Under the pieces are notes generated by a model. That model made no database searches. It had not been told where the DNA came from and saw nothing but the letters and a program-made list of their open reading frames with translations. Below are positions 42,201 through 60,971 of a stretch of DNA of 64,000 bases, in pieces; positions within the stretch are counted from its first letter, which is position 1, and each line of letters starts with the position of its first letter. Source of the stretch: Litomosoides sigmodontis (lineage: Eukaryota; Nematoda; Chromadorea; Rhabditida; Onchocercidae); the NCBI GenBank assembly GCA_963070105.1, contig OY718808.1:1055238-1119237 (forward strand). Reading direction: 5' to 3'. The translations under genes were made by a program, and so were the position numbers.

Positions 42201-43188
42201 TTTTTGAAATAATAAATTTTTTCTACTTCATCAAATCATGCAAGCAACAAAAGAAGAATGCTTTAGTAATGAAAAAATATACAAATCGACTAAGCCATCG
42301 TAAACTTGCGAAGTTTATTAGCATGTAAAGGTACAGTTCAATATTTAAAAACTTACACAATTTGTTCAGCTTAGCGAGAAAATTGACATCTTGCATTTTG
42401 CTAGCAATCACTATTGATGGTTCCAATTGCATGAGAACTGTAATGCGCTTTAGAAAAATGGAATTAGATCCTACATCGATTAGTCGACTAAGGTTGGGAT
42501 TGAAAAGAACTAAAATTTTCCCAATTTTCAAATAAATATCAACATTCAACTAAAGGCTTCTCAAGTCTTTGGAATCATCACACACAACATAAAATTTAAC
42601 ACACAATTGATAATCTACAAAATGTAAAAGATTCTTTTAAACTTCAAATACATGGGCAATTATAATTCATATAATTCATATTAAGAACACTGCACCTCAC
42701 TAATTAGCTAAAATTTTGGAATTTCCAATAATTTATAGTAAAAATTAACTGCAATTAACATTTGTGAAACTAATTTTTTCGATAAGAGGGGGAAGAAGAA
42801 AATAATCTTGAAGAATTTTCAATACACGATCCCATTCGAAAATTTTTGATGGTTAATAAATTGAGAATTTAATAACACATTTGTAGATAGATGAAAGCAG
42901 AAACAGGTGAAATATGATTTGGAAATAAGAAGCATGTATTTAAATGTAATCATTTCAGTAAACAGCATTTATTTAAAGTTAATTTTTTTCTACAGTATCA
43001 ATTGCCAATTTAGAAAAAAATAAAAACTAATCGAAGTTTCCAGGAAACTGACGGGAATGCACCATCCGAAAATCGTCAGCATCTTCCAACAAATCCGTCA
43101 GCACAAATACTGTAAAAGTTTCCTGATCATAACATGCAGCGCCAAGTCTGTTCCGGTTGTAATGCACTGATAAAACTTTGGCTGACAT
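36243..43188 (-). CDS. msh-5: MSH5, meiotic MutS homologue (20 exons)
   Basis: MSH5 pairs with MSH4 in a meiosis-specific clamp that stabilises recombination intermediates and promotes crossovers. Exons in reading order: 43188-43053, 42509-42357, 42148-41981, 41788-41676, 41423-41314, 41217-41047, 40705-40567, 40407-40345, 39915-39787, 39592-39520, 39277-39209, 39076-38860, 38748-38533, 38308-38233, 37971-37822, 37707-37633, 37509-37366, 37039-36902, 36832-36709, 36436-36243. Every phase closes to 885 residues (human MSH5 834). Clamp/core blocks: EISLFRMCNRCQSKSGESLL and FSESFMENRFVV. ATPase: Walker A GPNASGKSVYLKQ (residues 599-611), then GSFVPARSAIIGPVDRIITR, the LDGMSTFATDLSQ signature, Walker B LILVDEFGKGT (D678/E679) and DCPHIFAVSHFHSL. 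GPN(S/A)SGKS..LKQ separates it from MSH4 and the mismatch-repair MutS proteins. The start is inferred: the ATG at 43188 follows an acceptor-like cacttatag. Residues about 105-130 form an acidic insert. Confidence 0.93.
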
Positions 43189-44568
43189 CTTCAAACTATA
43201 AGTGAAAGTCATTGTTTGACAAATCTTTCGAGGCAATCTTAGCAAAGCAACAAATAATTATTAATTAAAAAATTCCTTTTTGTAGAAAATTGTTGAGATT
43301 TAGATATCTTTCAAACACTGCTGGAACATTTCTATTTCATATTCAGGTAATTTTTGATCTTAAAATTTGTCAAGGATTAGTTTCAACAGAGGCGTATCGT
43401 GAATATTTCTCAGCAATAAGGCACACCACACAAAATACATTGCATTAATTCCAATTAAAACCAATTTTATATAGCAATAAAAATTTATACTTAAGCATAC
43501 TTTTTCAAGAGAGAAAAAATACGAAAAGGTGCTTATTTTTGGAAACATTTTTTTGCCCTTCCGCCCATGAACTTCAGTCTTACGATTAGAAAATAGTCGT
43601 ACTGCACCCTAACATATGCGAATTTCATTTCTAATATTGAAAACTTATTTTGCTTCTCTGTTAACAACAACGAAATAATGACTTTTTGTTCGTTCGTTGC
43701 GTACCGAAAAGCAATATAAAAGAAGGAAAGAATTCAAATGAGCATTTCAGAAACTGAAATCATGAGGAAATTACGTGAAAATTACGCTTAAGGAAATCAC
43801 TAAATGACAGCAAAATCCACGTCTTGGAGTCAAACGTGAAAATCAAATTCCCAGAAAAAAAATGAAACACAAGAGGAAGTAGTTTCAACAATTCGAACGT
43901 ATGCTTTTCGCGCCATTTTGGATCTTTTCCGGAATGTTCCGAGCCGCTATTAGTTGCACCTCTCAACTGCCACTTCGCTAAGTCAGAGTTTGAATTTCAT
44001 TTCGAGGATCTCGCCTTCTTTTGTTTCTATTTTAATTGAATTTAAATTTTAAGAGCTGTGACTTTTGTGAGGATTAGAAAATGAGAAATTATAAATGTTA
44101 TTCCTCTATTGTAGGATCAATTGTTTAGATTTCCTTTTTGCAGTACATTTACCATTGCAGTGCTATCGTGTTCAATAACCTTTTTGCATAATGCATGCCA
44201 GGTAAGACAGTAATAACAGGTAAAGCATTATAGTAGTGGATGATCACTTGAATCGATGCCACCGATGGAATTATTCTTATTAACAGAATTATTATTTATT
44301 GGTACTATTATTATTATTATTATTATTGCTATTATTAGGTATTGTTATTATTGTCACGATTTCTGTTCAACTATCATGCATAAATCGATTAATGAATGTG
44401 TTTGCACTTGACACCGCCTGATCATATGGCCATATTTTAGGCTTTTCGAAACGACGAATGTGATATCTTCGATAAGGCAGTGCTTTAGCCGCTCCTCTTT
44501 TAGCACTTTTGTTTGTGACATTATCGATCAACTGAATTATTGATCAAACAGTGCTCTTATTGATAGCT
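43189..44568. other. Divergent intergenic region between msh-5 and the MCFD2-like gene
   Basis: Presumed shared upstream region of two divergent genes. It contains a less AT-rich patch at 43900-44010 and a short (ATT)n run at 44300-44335. Open frames here show no family resemblance. Confidence 0.5.
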
Positions 44569-45761
44569 ATGTTATATCAATATTTTCTCGGTGCCACGTT
44601 GCAGTTTATTTTTACTGCCCAAATCTTAGTATCAACTCAAAATGTTGATAGAATTCAGCAACTGAACAGTTCATCATCACCACCACCACTGCCACCACCA
44701 GGTTTGTCAATATTGAAATCTTCCACCAATTTTTTCAAGTCGTTAAAATAACATATTTAAGATAATTCTGTGAGAAAAGTGAAAAGAGAAGAAATAGTGG
44801 TGTTTTATTTTTTCTTACTTAATCGGCATTCATATTTTCCATTGAAAAATGTTACATTATTTTAGTGCCAGTGAAATTTGGTCAAAAAGATGCAATACAT
44901 GATACAGAGTAAGTTTCCATTTATTTCGATATTGTCCAGCAGCTTTATTAAATTCACTTATAGCTTCAAGAATTACTGTATAAGAACATATAATGATATT
45001 CTGTTAGCAACGCTTTTTAATGCTAATTTTTAGATGTGTTTGCCTGTATCATAGGTTTAATAGTATCAATGCACTAAAGTTCAACTTTACAATATTCGAT
45101 CATATTGTGATTTTTTAGTTGTCTCGTTCAATAAAAGTATTGTGATTTTTTTTTGTTTTAAACATATTGCAGCTTATCGAATATTTCTAGGCATATCAAA
45201 CAACATTTGAAGCGGAAAGTGGATGTTAGCAAGATATTATTCAGCAAAGATTTGGAAATTTTCCACTATTTTCAAATGCACGATTTAAATAAAGATGGTA
45301 AAATTGACGGCCTCGAGCTTATTAAAGGAATAACTCATTTACATGCAGAACTGAGTGGTCAATTTTATTTCCTCTCGTAAATTCATCATTAATTGGATAA
45401 CAACGTAATTTAAGTATTTGATTTTCACAGAAATAATGAATAAATGCTACGCTTATTGTTAATGAGATCAAAAATTCTTTTCCGATGTCATCTTGTTTGA
45501 AATAGAAACTATCATCTTCATTCCTATGAAAGAGACAATAGGAAAGCCTTTGGAAACTACTAATACAAATGCTAGCAAGTAATTGAACATTTCATTTTAA
45601 TTTGTTTGAAAAATTATATATTTACAACTTCAGCAGATACCGAAAAAACGATTTCTGAAACAGATCTCGAAGATGTTGTATCAGAAACGTTAAGAAAATT
45701 GGATACCGATGACGATGGTTATATAACATATGCTGAATATAGGCAAACCGATCGAAACTAA
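44569..45761 (+). CDS. MCFD2-like secretory-pathway EF-hand protein (4 exons)
   Basis: MCFD2 is a soluble calcium-binding partner of the lectin LMAN1/ERGIC-53 in ER-to-Golgi cargo export. Exons: 44569-44701, 44866-44908, 45173-45354, 45634-45761 (TAA); phases close to 161 residues (human MCFD2 146). A signal peptide begins MLYQYFLGATLQFIF, followed by a Ser/Pro linker. The core has HIKQHLKRKVDVS, the family block FHYFQMHDLNKDGKIDGLEL with EF-hand ligands D96, N98, D100, K102 (backbone), D104 and E107, then GITHLHAE. EF-hand 2 is LDTDDDGYITYAEY with D143, D145, D147 and E154. The order and spacing match MCFD2 rather than calmodulin-like proteins. An alternative small exon at 45508-45578 was tested and does not keep phase. 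Confidence 0.85.
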
Positions 45762-46113
45762 TGTTTTTTTGAATGTTTCAAGGTTTCGACTTTTTTTAAC
45801 CTCCTATTCTTAGTCATTCAAGGATGTTATAAGGTTCCCACGTTGTTTATCCCCACGTTCTCTGCTTTACTTGCTACTAATGAAGGGTATTAGAGTTTCT
45901 ATCATTTTCATACATTTTGTCATTTAAATTTGGATGTAGGACATATTCATTCTTCAAAAATTTCGAAGTTAATGAAAATTGGTTTGAGTTGCGTTAAAAC
46001 TGATATTAGTGCACAAATGCAAAAAAAAATGCAATGATCGGTAACAAATTGATTAGGTTTGTAACCTAAGTGTTGAATGTGAAATATTATCCTTCTTGAT
46101 CAATTAAGGAAAT
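45762..46113. other. Convergent intergenic spacer
   Basis: Holds the 3' ends of the MCFD2-like gene and the EEP gene; nothing else seen. Confidence 0.5.
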
Positions 46114-50164
<4,051 letters not shown>

Positions 50165-51848
50165 CCTCAAAGAAGAGCGGATTGAAATTTTTAAAATTGT
50201 AAGCGATAAGCGATAACGGAAGGTCCAGATGAAGCAAACTGTGAGAAAGAGATGGAAGAAATTCAAAGTGAAGATAAGGGTGTTGGTGGCCGAAATGGAA
50301 AATGCTAAAACACAAAATAAGCAACAAAGGAAATGTAAAAAAAATTTAAAAAAAAGAGGAGAAAGATTGAAAGAAGAAACATATCAAAGTTGTAAAATGG
50401 TGCGGGTGATGTAATGCAACAGATCGACGCGTTGAAAAAGATTTTAGAAAGAAAACAAAAACGAAAACGGAACTTTGAAATTTCAGATTTAAAGTAACCG
50501 GTACTGAAAAAGTTACAAAAGTGAAATATAATTTAGTATTAGAGGAAGAAAGGCAAAGGCTAAAAGGGATCTAAGAGACGACGTAAAATTTAACTGTTTA
50601 AAAATTCATAATTTTTTCAAAAACAATACCAAACTCTTTATTAGTTCATTCCAATAGCATTGAAAAATAAATTAAACAGTAACTTATAATTTTCTATTTA
50701 AATTAGCAATATCATACTGCTTCATGTAATTAAGTGCAATGAAATTTTTACAATTGTCGCAATTTATTAGCCAATATTTAAGTTGTGGATAACCTAAATG
50801 AGTACAAAGCTTAAAGGCAACAGAAGGAGAAACGAACAGAAAATTTTTGAGGACTTTTCAGAATTAATTAATTTAAAGAATTAATTCATCGCTAGAAGAC
50901 AATGATATGAGCGGAAATCGTTTATAGTTAGAATAAACATGGCAAAATTTCAGTAATTTTGCTCCATCGTTATCGATAGCAGGGAAGGAGCAGAGAGAGT
51001 AAGCTGTGCTTCACTTCAACTCCTCGGCTGAAATGCTTTCTCTCTCGCTGATTTCAAAATTTAAATTTAAAGGAAAAAGAGTGAGAGAGGAGGAGGGTGG
51101 AAAAGGAAAACGAAGAAGATTAATTCAACATCTTTCTCTCCTCTTGCGCTTTATTGTACCGAAATGAAAGTGAGCAAAAAAAGGGGAAAAGCTGAAGCGG
51201 CGGAAGTTTGCGAAAATATCGGTTCATCAATTTATTTTATGTGAAAATGTCATTTTTATCAGTTATTTATATTTTTCAGTTTAACATTTGAACTTTGTCT
51301 AAACTTTTTCCTTTCCTCTAATCTCTTCTTTTAACAAACAAATTTCGATTGAGAAATAAAAGCAAATACTAACTGTTAACGCTTTACAAATCTGATCAAA
51401 TCAATAATGAAGGCACGTTTATCAGTGGGCGTAACTTGTGCTTGTAATATGTAAACGTATAGGTAATCGTATATATTTACTCGTTCGTGCGTGTAAGTGT
51501 GTATGTGTGTGCGTAGGTGCGTGTAAACGCATGTGGGTGTGTGTGCGTTTGTGCGCGTGTCTGTGTATGTGCCCGCGTGTGTGTCTGTAAGTATAAATGT
51601 GTGTAGTGGGTGGAGTTAGCAATAATTAAATTTAATTTAGTTACATCAATCATTCTTAAAAATTCCTACTAATCCTACACACTGTTTCTACTGCTGATAA
51701 TTTTCTGTAATTAGAACAGATGAGTGATAAGGTGTGTAATTGACCTCCGGAATAAGCAGGAATTTAAAGTTCAAAGCTTTCAAATTAACAGGGCAATGAA
51801 ACAATCAGTGACACCTTCATCATTATCATTATTATCGCTTGCTATCGT
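50165..51848. other. Upstream region of the EEP gene
   Basis: AT-rich DNA with purine-rich patches (51050-51120) and a gt/gcgt-rich stretch at 51481-51600. No gene is supported. Confidence 0.5.
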
Positions 51849-55260
<3,412 letters not shown>

Positions 55261-55841
55261 TTAGCATTGTGCGCCTTGCTGCAAAGCACCAACAATCTGT
55301 CGTACAGCAAGAATAGCCTTTTTTATGGTCGCATTTCTTCCCTTTCTTTTTTCTTTTTTTGAAATTAAATTATTACACTTTTCGAAATCTCTAGTACTAT
55401 TTATTCTTTGAGCTGAAATTTCCAAACCATTCCTGATTGTACAACTCATTTCTCTTTCCATTCATTTCATAGCATTTAATGCACATTTAAATAACACTTT
55501 TAGAATTATTGTATTTTTGAGAGAAATTGAATTTAGCTGTTCTCATGTATATTCTTACTTTTATTTTTATTTTTGTAAATTTCGACAAAATTTATTTCAT
55601 CAAATAAAATTTCAATTAATGGGTGGGTTGTTTAAATGTGAACTTTTTTTGTCTTACTTTAATGATTTAATATTCATTTTAATTTCACATTTATCCACTA
55701 TTGACTTATATGCTGAAGTGATGGATCGTACAGCGGCATGAGTTGATGATTTCCAGTAATTCACGTAACATTTCTTCCACGCCATACACGTATGCGTGGT
55801 CGGCTGTACATTGTTATCACGGCGAGTAACGGTTGTGATTG
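55261..55841 (-). CDS. Tentative small Cys-containing orphan protein (partial model)
   Basis: Two minus-strand exons can be joined in phase: 55841-55658, after a good acceptor (tgcaattcag) and before a good donor (gtaagac), and 55444-55261 ending in TAA. The first encodes VTRRDNNVQPTTHTCMAWKK then CYVNYWKSS and YKSIVDKCEIKM; the second CTIRNGLEISAQRINSTRDF followed by EKCNNL and a basic tail ending in Cys. Regular Cys spacing and NST sites hint at a secreted protein. No start or signal-peptide exon was found upstream, and the acceptor of the second exon is weak. I recognise no family; it may be a false model. Confidence 0.3.
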
Positions 55842-56876
55842 CTGAATTGCAATTATGAAAGTGTTTATTCTTTTCATTAAAAGAAAAAGCAAAAAAACAA
55901 AATTGTCTGTGCAAGTGCGTCAATACAATCCTCCAATTTTCAAGTATTTAAGTAAAACACAATAAAATACGCACAAAAAAACACGTGAAAAATCGATTAC
56001 GTTGGGCAATTTCAACAAAATAACTTTCACATTCAAAATTTAGTTTGTTTTAACAGAAATTTTTCGTTGGAAAACATTCGGAGCAAATTCAACGTGAGAA
56101 GTGAAGAGTTTATTGGAGCGAAGGAAAGCAACGAATTATTGCCAAAGTTGCTTCTTCCATTTAAAAAAAAATATAACTTCAGCTACGTGCCATTTCGAAT
56201 GAACGAAATGTCACAATGTATTTGCACAATCTAAATTCAAACTAGATGAAGAAGCATTGAATTTTTGAGGAAAAAATGCAAATTTAGCAATAGGATGGTG
56301 AAGTTTCACTTTTTAAGGGTGAATTTACAATTGAAGCACTTCATTCTCAACTTTTAAAACTATCTTAAACTTTAATTATCCGTCCTTTTGGTATAGAACC
56401 AATCTAGAAGGTGTTTTTTATCAAGTAATAAATTAAATTTTAATATGAAATGTAACTCCGCCAGTTTGCCGAGTGAAGCAAGAATAGTAGGACGACAGGA
56501 AAATGTAATACGAAATAAAATTGTGAAGTAAATTTAGACAACATTGAAATTTACATTGCCAAAGCTTAACAGAGTATGTACCGAATGGAATTACCTCACT
56601 ATGGTAGAATTTATTTGAATTGAATTAAAGAATTTTCATTAAATCCTTCCCACTGTACTAAAATTTTTATCCATAAAATTTTAAGAAGCAGTTGATTTTT
56701 TCTGTTTATTAGAAATACGATTTCAAAATTTCGATGACACTTTCGAATTCCTCCAATTTACGGTGAAAATTTTTGGAAATTTTAAGGTTCTCGCAACATT
56801 GAAGTCGCAGAAATGTGCACGGACCAGTTCAATTAAATTGACATAATTGCTCATTTTATCTAACCAGTGATTTGCA

Positions 56877-57119
56877 ACTTAAATTAAAATTTTAAAAGTT
56901 TAATCATGAAAAATGAGATTGCAATAAGATTCACGCCAACATTTTGATTATCGGCAGAAAAAAACAAGTCGAAATAAGTTTAAATTTGAGAGATAAAATT
57001 TTTTGCTGTATTTCTCAACTTCTCTTGCAAAACAAATTTCCAGTAATCAAAATGTTCGCGTGAATCTTATTGCAATTTGATTTTCCATGATTAAAATTTG
57101 AAAATTTTAATTTATTACT
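56877..57119. repeat. Imperfect inverted repeat of about 77-bp arms
   Basis: Left arm 56877-56953 and right arm 57041-57119 are reverse complements along most of their length. The core attgcaataagattcacg is identical, with scattered mismatches outside it. The spacer is about 90 bp. The form resembles a small non-autonomous inverted-repeat element. Confidence 0.75.
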
Positions 57120-57810
57120 TAAAAATTTATCTGTCAAATGTGTTTGTTATCAAAAATTTGAAAATAAGGATGAGTTAAAAGATTAAAAAAACAAAAAAAA
57201 AGTGATTTTGCAAAGAACACGTTCAGAAGTGATTTTTAAATGCTTTAGATTTACACAGTTCTAGAAGCCATTTGCTAAAGAAAATTATCAATTTCAATTT
57301 ATCACTTCGTCATTCACTTTTCCTTCTCACAATTATTGGCTAACGTGAACGCTTCTATTGCACGTGAAAACGTTAGCATTGTTTTTCGGACTTTTTTTTT
57401 TTGAGCAAAATAATTTATCATAATTTGACTTATTTCAATTGATCACACTTATCAAAAATCCACAGCTTCCACTGAAATTAGAATGTACTGAGTAACATGT
57501 AAAATTTTCATAAAAATTTCCATGAAAAAGATTGAGGTACTATTTGTCTTTGCGAGTTTTTTTTTTAAGCACGAAATTACTTCAATTGTGAAGTAAACTT
57601 CGTCATAATTAATTCACCGTTGCTTAATTATAAATTTAATTTAGTTTTTTTTCCACATTACATATTATAATTCAAAGTTTTATGTATCACAAAGTACTTG
57701 GCAATAAAAAATAAAAATAATTCATTTTAAAAATTAGCATTATTCGTTCGTATTCAGCGATGTCTGTTAATGGCAATGGTATCAACAAATTGTTTATTGC
57801 TATCATTTTA

Positions 57811-57811
<1 letters not shown>

Positions 57812-57851
<40 letters not shown>
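57812..57851. repeat. (CA)20 microsatellite
   Basis: About 40 bp of uninterrupted ca units. Confidence 0.95.
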
Positions 57852-60099
57852 AATGCAGTGCTGTCCGTCCCTCTCAATCATTTCTTATCAGTGATGCTAT
57901 CAGCTCAGCGCAGAATGTGGCAATATCTCCGCGCTCTTATCATATCATATCAATGATTCAAGCCATTAAGCCATCGTATGCATAACATAGCATATTCAAT
58001 GCATAAATCTTATCGCTGTCCAATTAACGCATCTAATTAATTGATTATTTATTTGCACAGTATAATAAGTGTGTTGTGAATAAAATATGTGACATTTTTA
58101 AATTTTAGTCTGCGAAATCATTCATGCATTTTTGATTTGTGGAAAATTAAATTCACGAATTCTATAAATGACAATTAATTGATTGCTAATTGTAAATTAA
58201 CATCTATCATTTTATTTTGCTCAAGAAATTGTTGAAATTGCAAAAATTTATAGTGAAATTGTTGTTTATTTAATTCACTGCGAAATAACGAAATAAATAA
58301 ATAAACAAATGCGAAATATTAAAACATATGAAGTGTATGAAGCAGCAGGGAATTTCACACATCAAATTAAGCAAGTTTTGATGTAAAAAGCTGGTTTCAA
58401 AATTTCATTCGTCTTTCAAACCAGCATATCTTCCGCTCAGATCACCTCATCTGCCATTTCGTAGTAGGCACACTTGAAGATAATTCAAAATTCTATCAAC
58501 TAACCAGTTATGTTTCATATGAGTGTGCGGTATTCAATCATAATGAAAGGCCTAATCAAATTAATGTCAAAAAATCGTTTTTTTTTCTAATTTTTGTAGT
58601 TTTGAATTTTTTGGTTGTTTTAAAATGGCAATAATTTTACATTTTTATGTAAATCTTTTCATTTATATGCCAATTTTATTGCACAAAATCAAATGAACAT
58701 GTAAGGTTTTATCTAATTCACTCTATTTCTTCCGCCGTTTTAGTCCAGCGAACTCATCCATTTATCGGTTTATTTTCATTCGTTTTGTCAAAATTTCAAT
58801 AATTTTATTTACAGCAAAAGAGAGTTTTTGCCGCTCATTAGTTGAACCTTACTTAATTGTTGAAGTTTTATTTGAATTGCAATTTCATTCATTGATTTCA
58901 TGCATGATAATGTCGCTGAATTTCGAGTTGTTTGCTTCCCTCTCTTTGTTTCCTGCCAGCCCTCAGTATCGCTTATCAGTTACTATTTCCCATTTCACAT
59001 GTCATTTCATTCCTCCATTATTTTTCAAAATCAGCAGACGACAAGTTTTTTTTGTTTTTTTTTTGTTTCGTCTTTTACATGAAAGGAAAAGTTCAAACAA
59101 GGGAGGAAAGCAAAGTTTAATAAATTTATATCGCTGGGAGGATTTTTTGATTGTCTGTTTTTTTCCTTTCTAATTTTAATTTTGTTTCCTTTTTAAAATT
59201 ATATACGCTCCATTGCTTTCCTAATTTCTTCATTTGCTGCATTTATTTGAAATCTTTTCAGAAATTAATTACTGCTAGTTTGATTTATGGAAGACGATAA
59301 GAGAGTGCATATTAGAGAAATACGGCACAATTATATTTTATGCATTAATAAATGTGAATGAAAAACATTTTAACAATTTGTGAGTATTGACTATTTTGTT
59401 CGCCGCTTAACGTTTTTCCCTCTGACGCCTTTTCTTTTTTTCACTCTCCCTCCTTCTCTCTCTCTCTCTACCTCTTTCTTGCATTGCAATTCAGCGGTTT
59501 TTGTTTTTTCAAATATCTTCGCGTTATTTCACATTTCGAATAAATGCTTCTCGTATTCTATTAAAAGAAAATTTATCATTTCTCAACTTCCTATTTTCAT
59601 TCAATTAATCGTTTCTTAATACATTAGTACTGTAGTTTATTCATTGTTGTTATGTATTCTGTATACAAAAATTGTGTAGTGTCTACGGTACCCATGTACG
59701 GTACTGCGTGCATTACGACACATCCTCAATGCACGACACTTCAATTTGTTTCATTCGTTTCGTTTTACTTTTAATTTTTGGTTGATCAAAATGAAATGGG
59801 AAAAATTTGCTTCCACCATGAAATCACGGTTTTCAATTTTTCCTTTTTTTTCAATATTTCCTTCCTTTCCTTCTTTTATCACTAAATATTCCTGTTGTCT
59901 GTAATCGTATGTGCTGCGTGTGTATGTGAGTGCGTGTGATTGAATGCGTGCGTTACAGTTTTTACACCGCTGACCTTTTTTGTATTTTCTTCATCGTTCT
60001 ACAATTAAATTGAATCTGATCTCATTTTGACTTTAAAATGATGAATTCCATTATGGCGAAGAAAGGTGAAAATTAATTTAGAATGAAACAATGTGAAAT

Positions 60100-60119
60100 G
60101 AGAGAGAGAGAGAGAGAGA
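60100..60119. repeat. (AG)n run
   Basis: About 20 bp of ag units. Confidence 0.8.
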
Positions 60120-60971
60120 AATGAAGAGGGAGAGAACCAAAAAGCGACGTAATGATTGGAACGGAAAATGAAATGGAATGAATAAACAATTGCAATGCTA
60201 CAGAAGCGCTGCTGTGTACTGTCATTTTTGTGCAATGCCATTACCTGCCATTTCATTCCTTTCCTATAACATTTTCCTTCTTTTTTTTTGCTAATTAATT
60301 ATTCCTTTTTGCTCAAATAGCTTGTAATCTTTAATGTGTGCTTTACGTATATGCAAACACACGCACCACACACTTGCAAACACGTACGTAGTGTGTGCGC
60401 ACATGCAAAAGTTCATTTCTGTATAAAATTGAAATGCAAATTTTACTCAAGCTTAATGGCTAAAAAAGTTTTTCCTTTAAATTTACTAGTATTACCTCTA
60501 AGAAATGATTACTTGAAAATTTAATTATTTATTTATCTACAAGTTTAATTATTTACAATTTAGTTTTAATTCAATTAATCACATGTTTGTTGTTAGTTAT
60601 TTCGCATGTAATTTTTTAATTTCAAAAATTGGAATTTTTTTATATTGTTTTGTTTATGGAATGAAAAATTATTGCATTGGAGGATTTTTTAATTTGGGAC
60701 ATTACCTTTCAAATGATTTCATCAGTTCATATCACACCCGCTATGTATTATTCGTCAAATGTAGAGACGCGGAATTTTTTGTATTTTAATTGTTTTATCC
60801 TCTTTCTCTGATTCCTAAAAAGTTCAAAATGACTGCAGAAAAATTAATTTTCAATTTAAATTAAACGACGATTTCAATTTAAATTAAACGACGAAGCTTA
60901 GTTCAATCGCTTTCTTTTTTTCGTTTGCTTTTCAGAGGCCATTGTGACGTTGCAATTTGTGGCGAATTAAG

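Larger units (their letters stand above)
55842..60971. other. Intergenic DNA upstream of the SDR gene
   Basis: No supportable gene. Holds an imperfect inverted repeat (56877-57119), a CA microsatellite, a GA run and TACGGTA/TACTGTAG motifs at 59625-59705. A 23-bp unit (ending taaacgacga) is repeated twice in tandem at about 60850-60896. An acceptor (gcttttcag) at 60935 may be the trans-splice site of the downstream gene. Confidence 0.5.

Noticed and set aside
43760..43966. 68-codon minus-strand frame upstream of msh-5
   Set aside because: No resemblance to MSH5 N-termini and no donor linking it in phase; more likely promoter DNA.
45508..45578. Possible extra exon in the MCFD2-like gene (after aaatag, before gtaatt)
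   Set aside because: Including it breaks the phase into EF-hand 2; direct splicing of exon 3 to 45634 keeps the family spacing.
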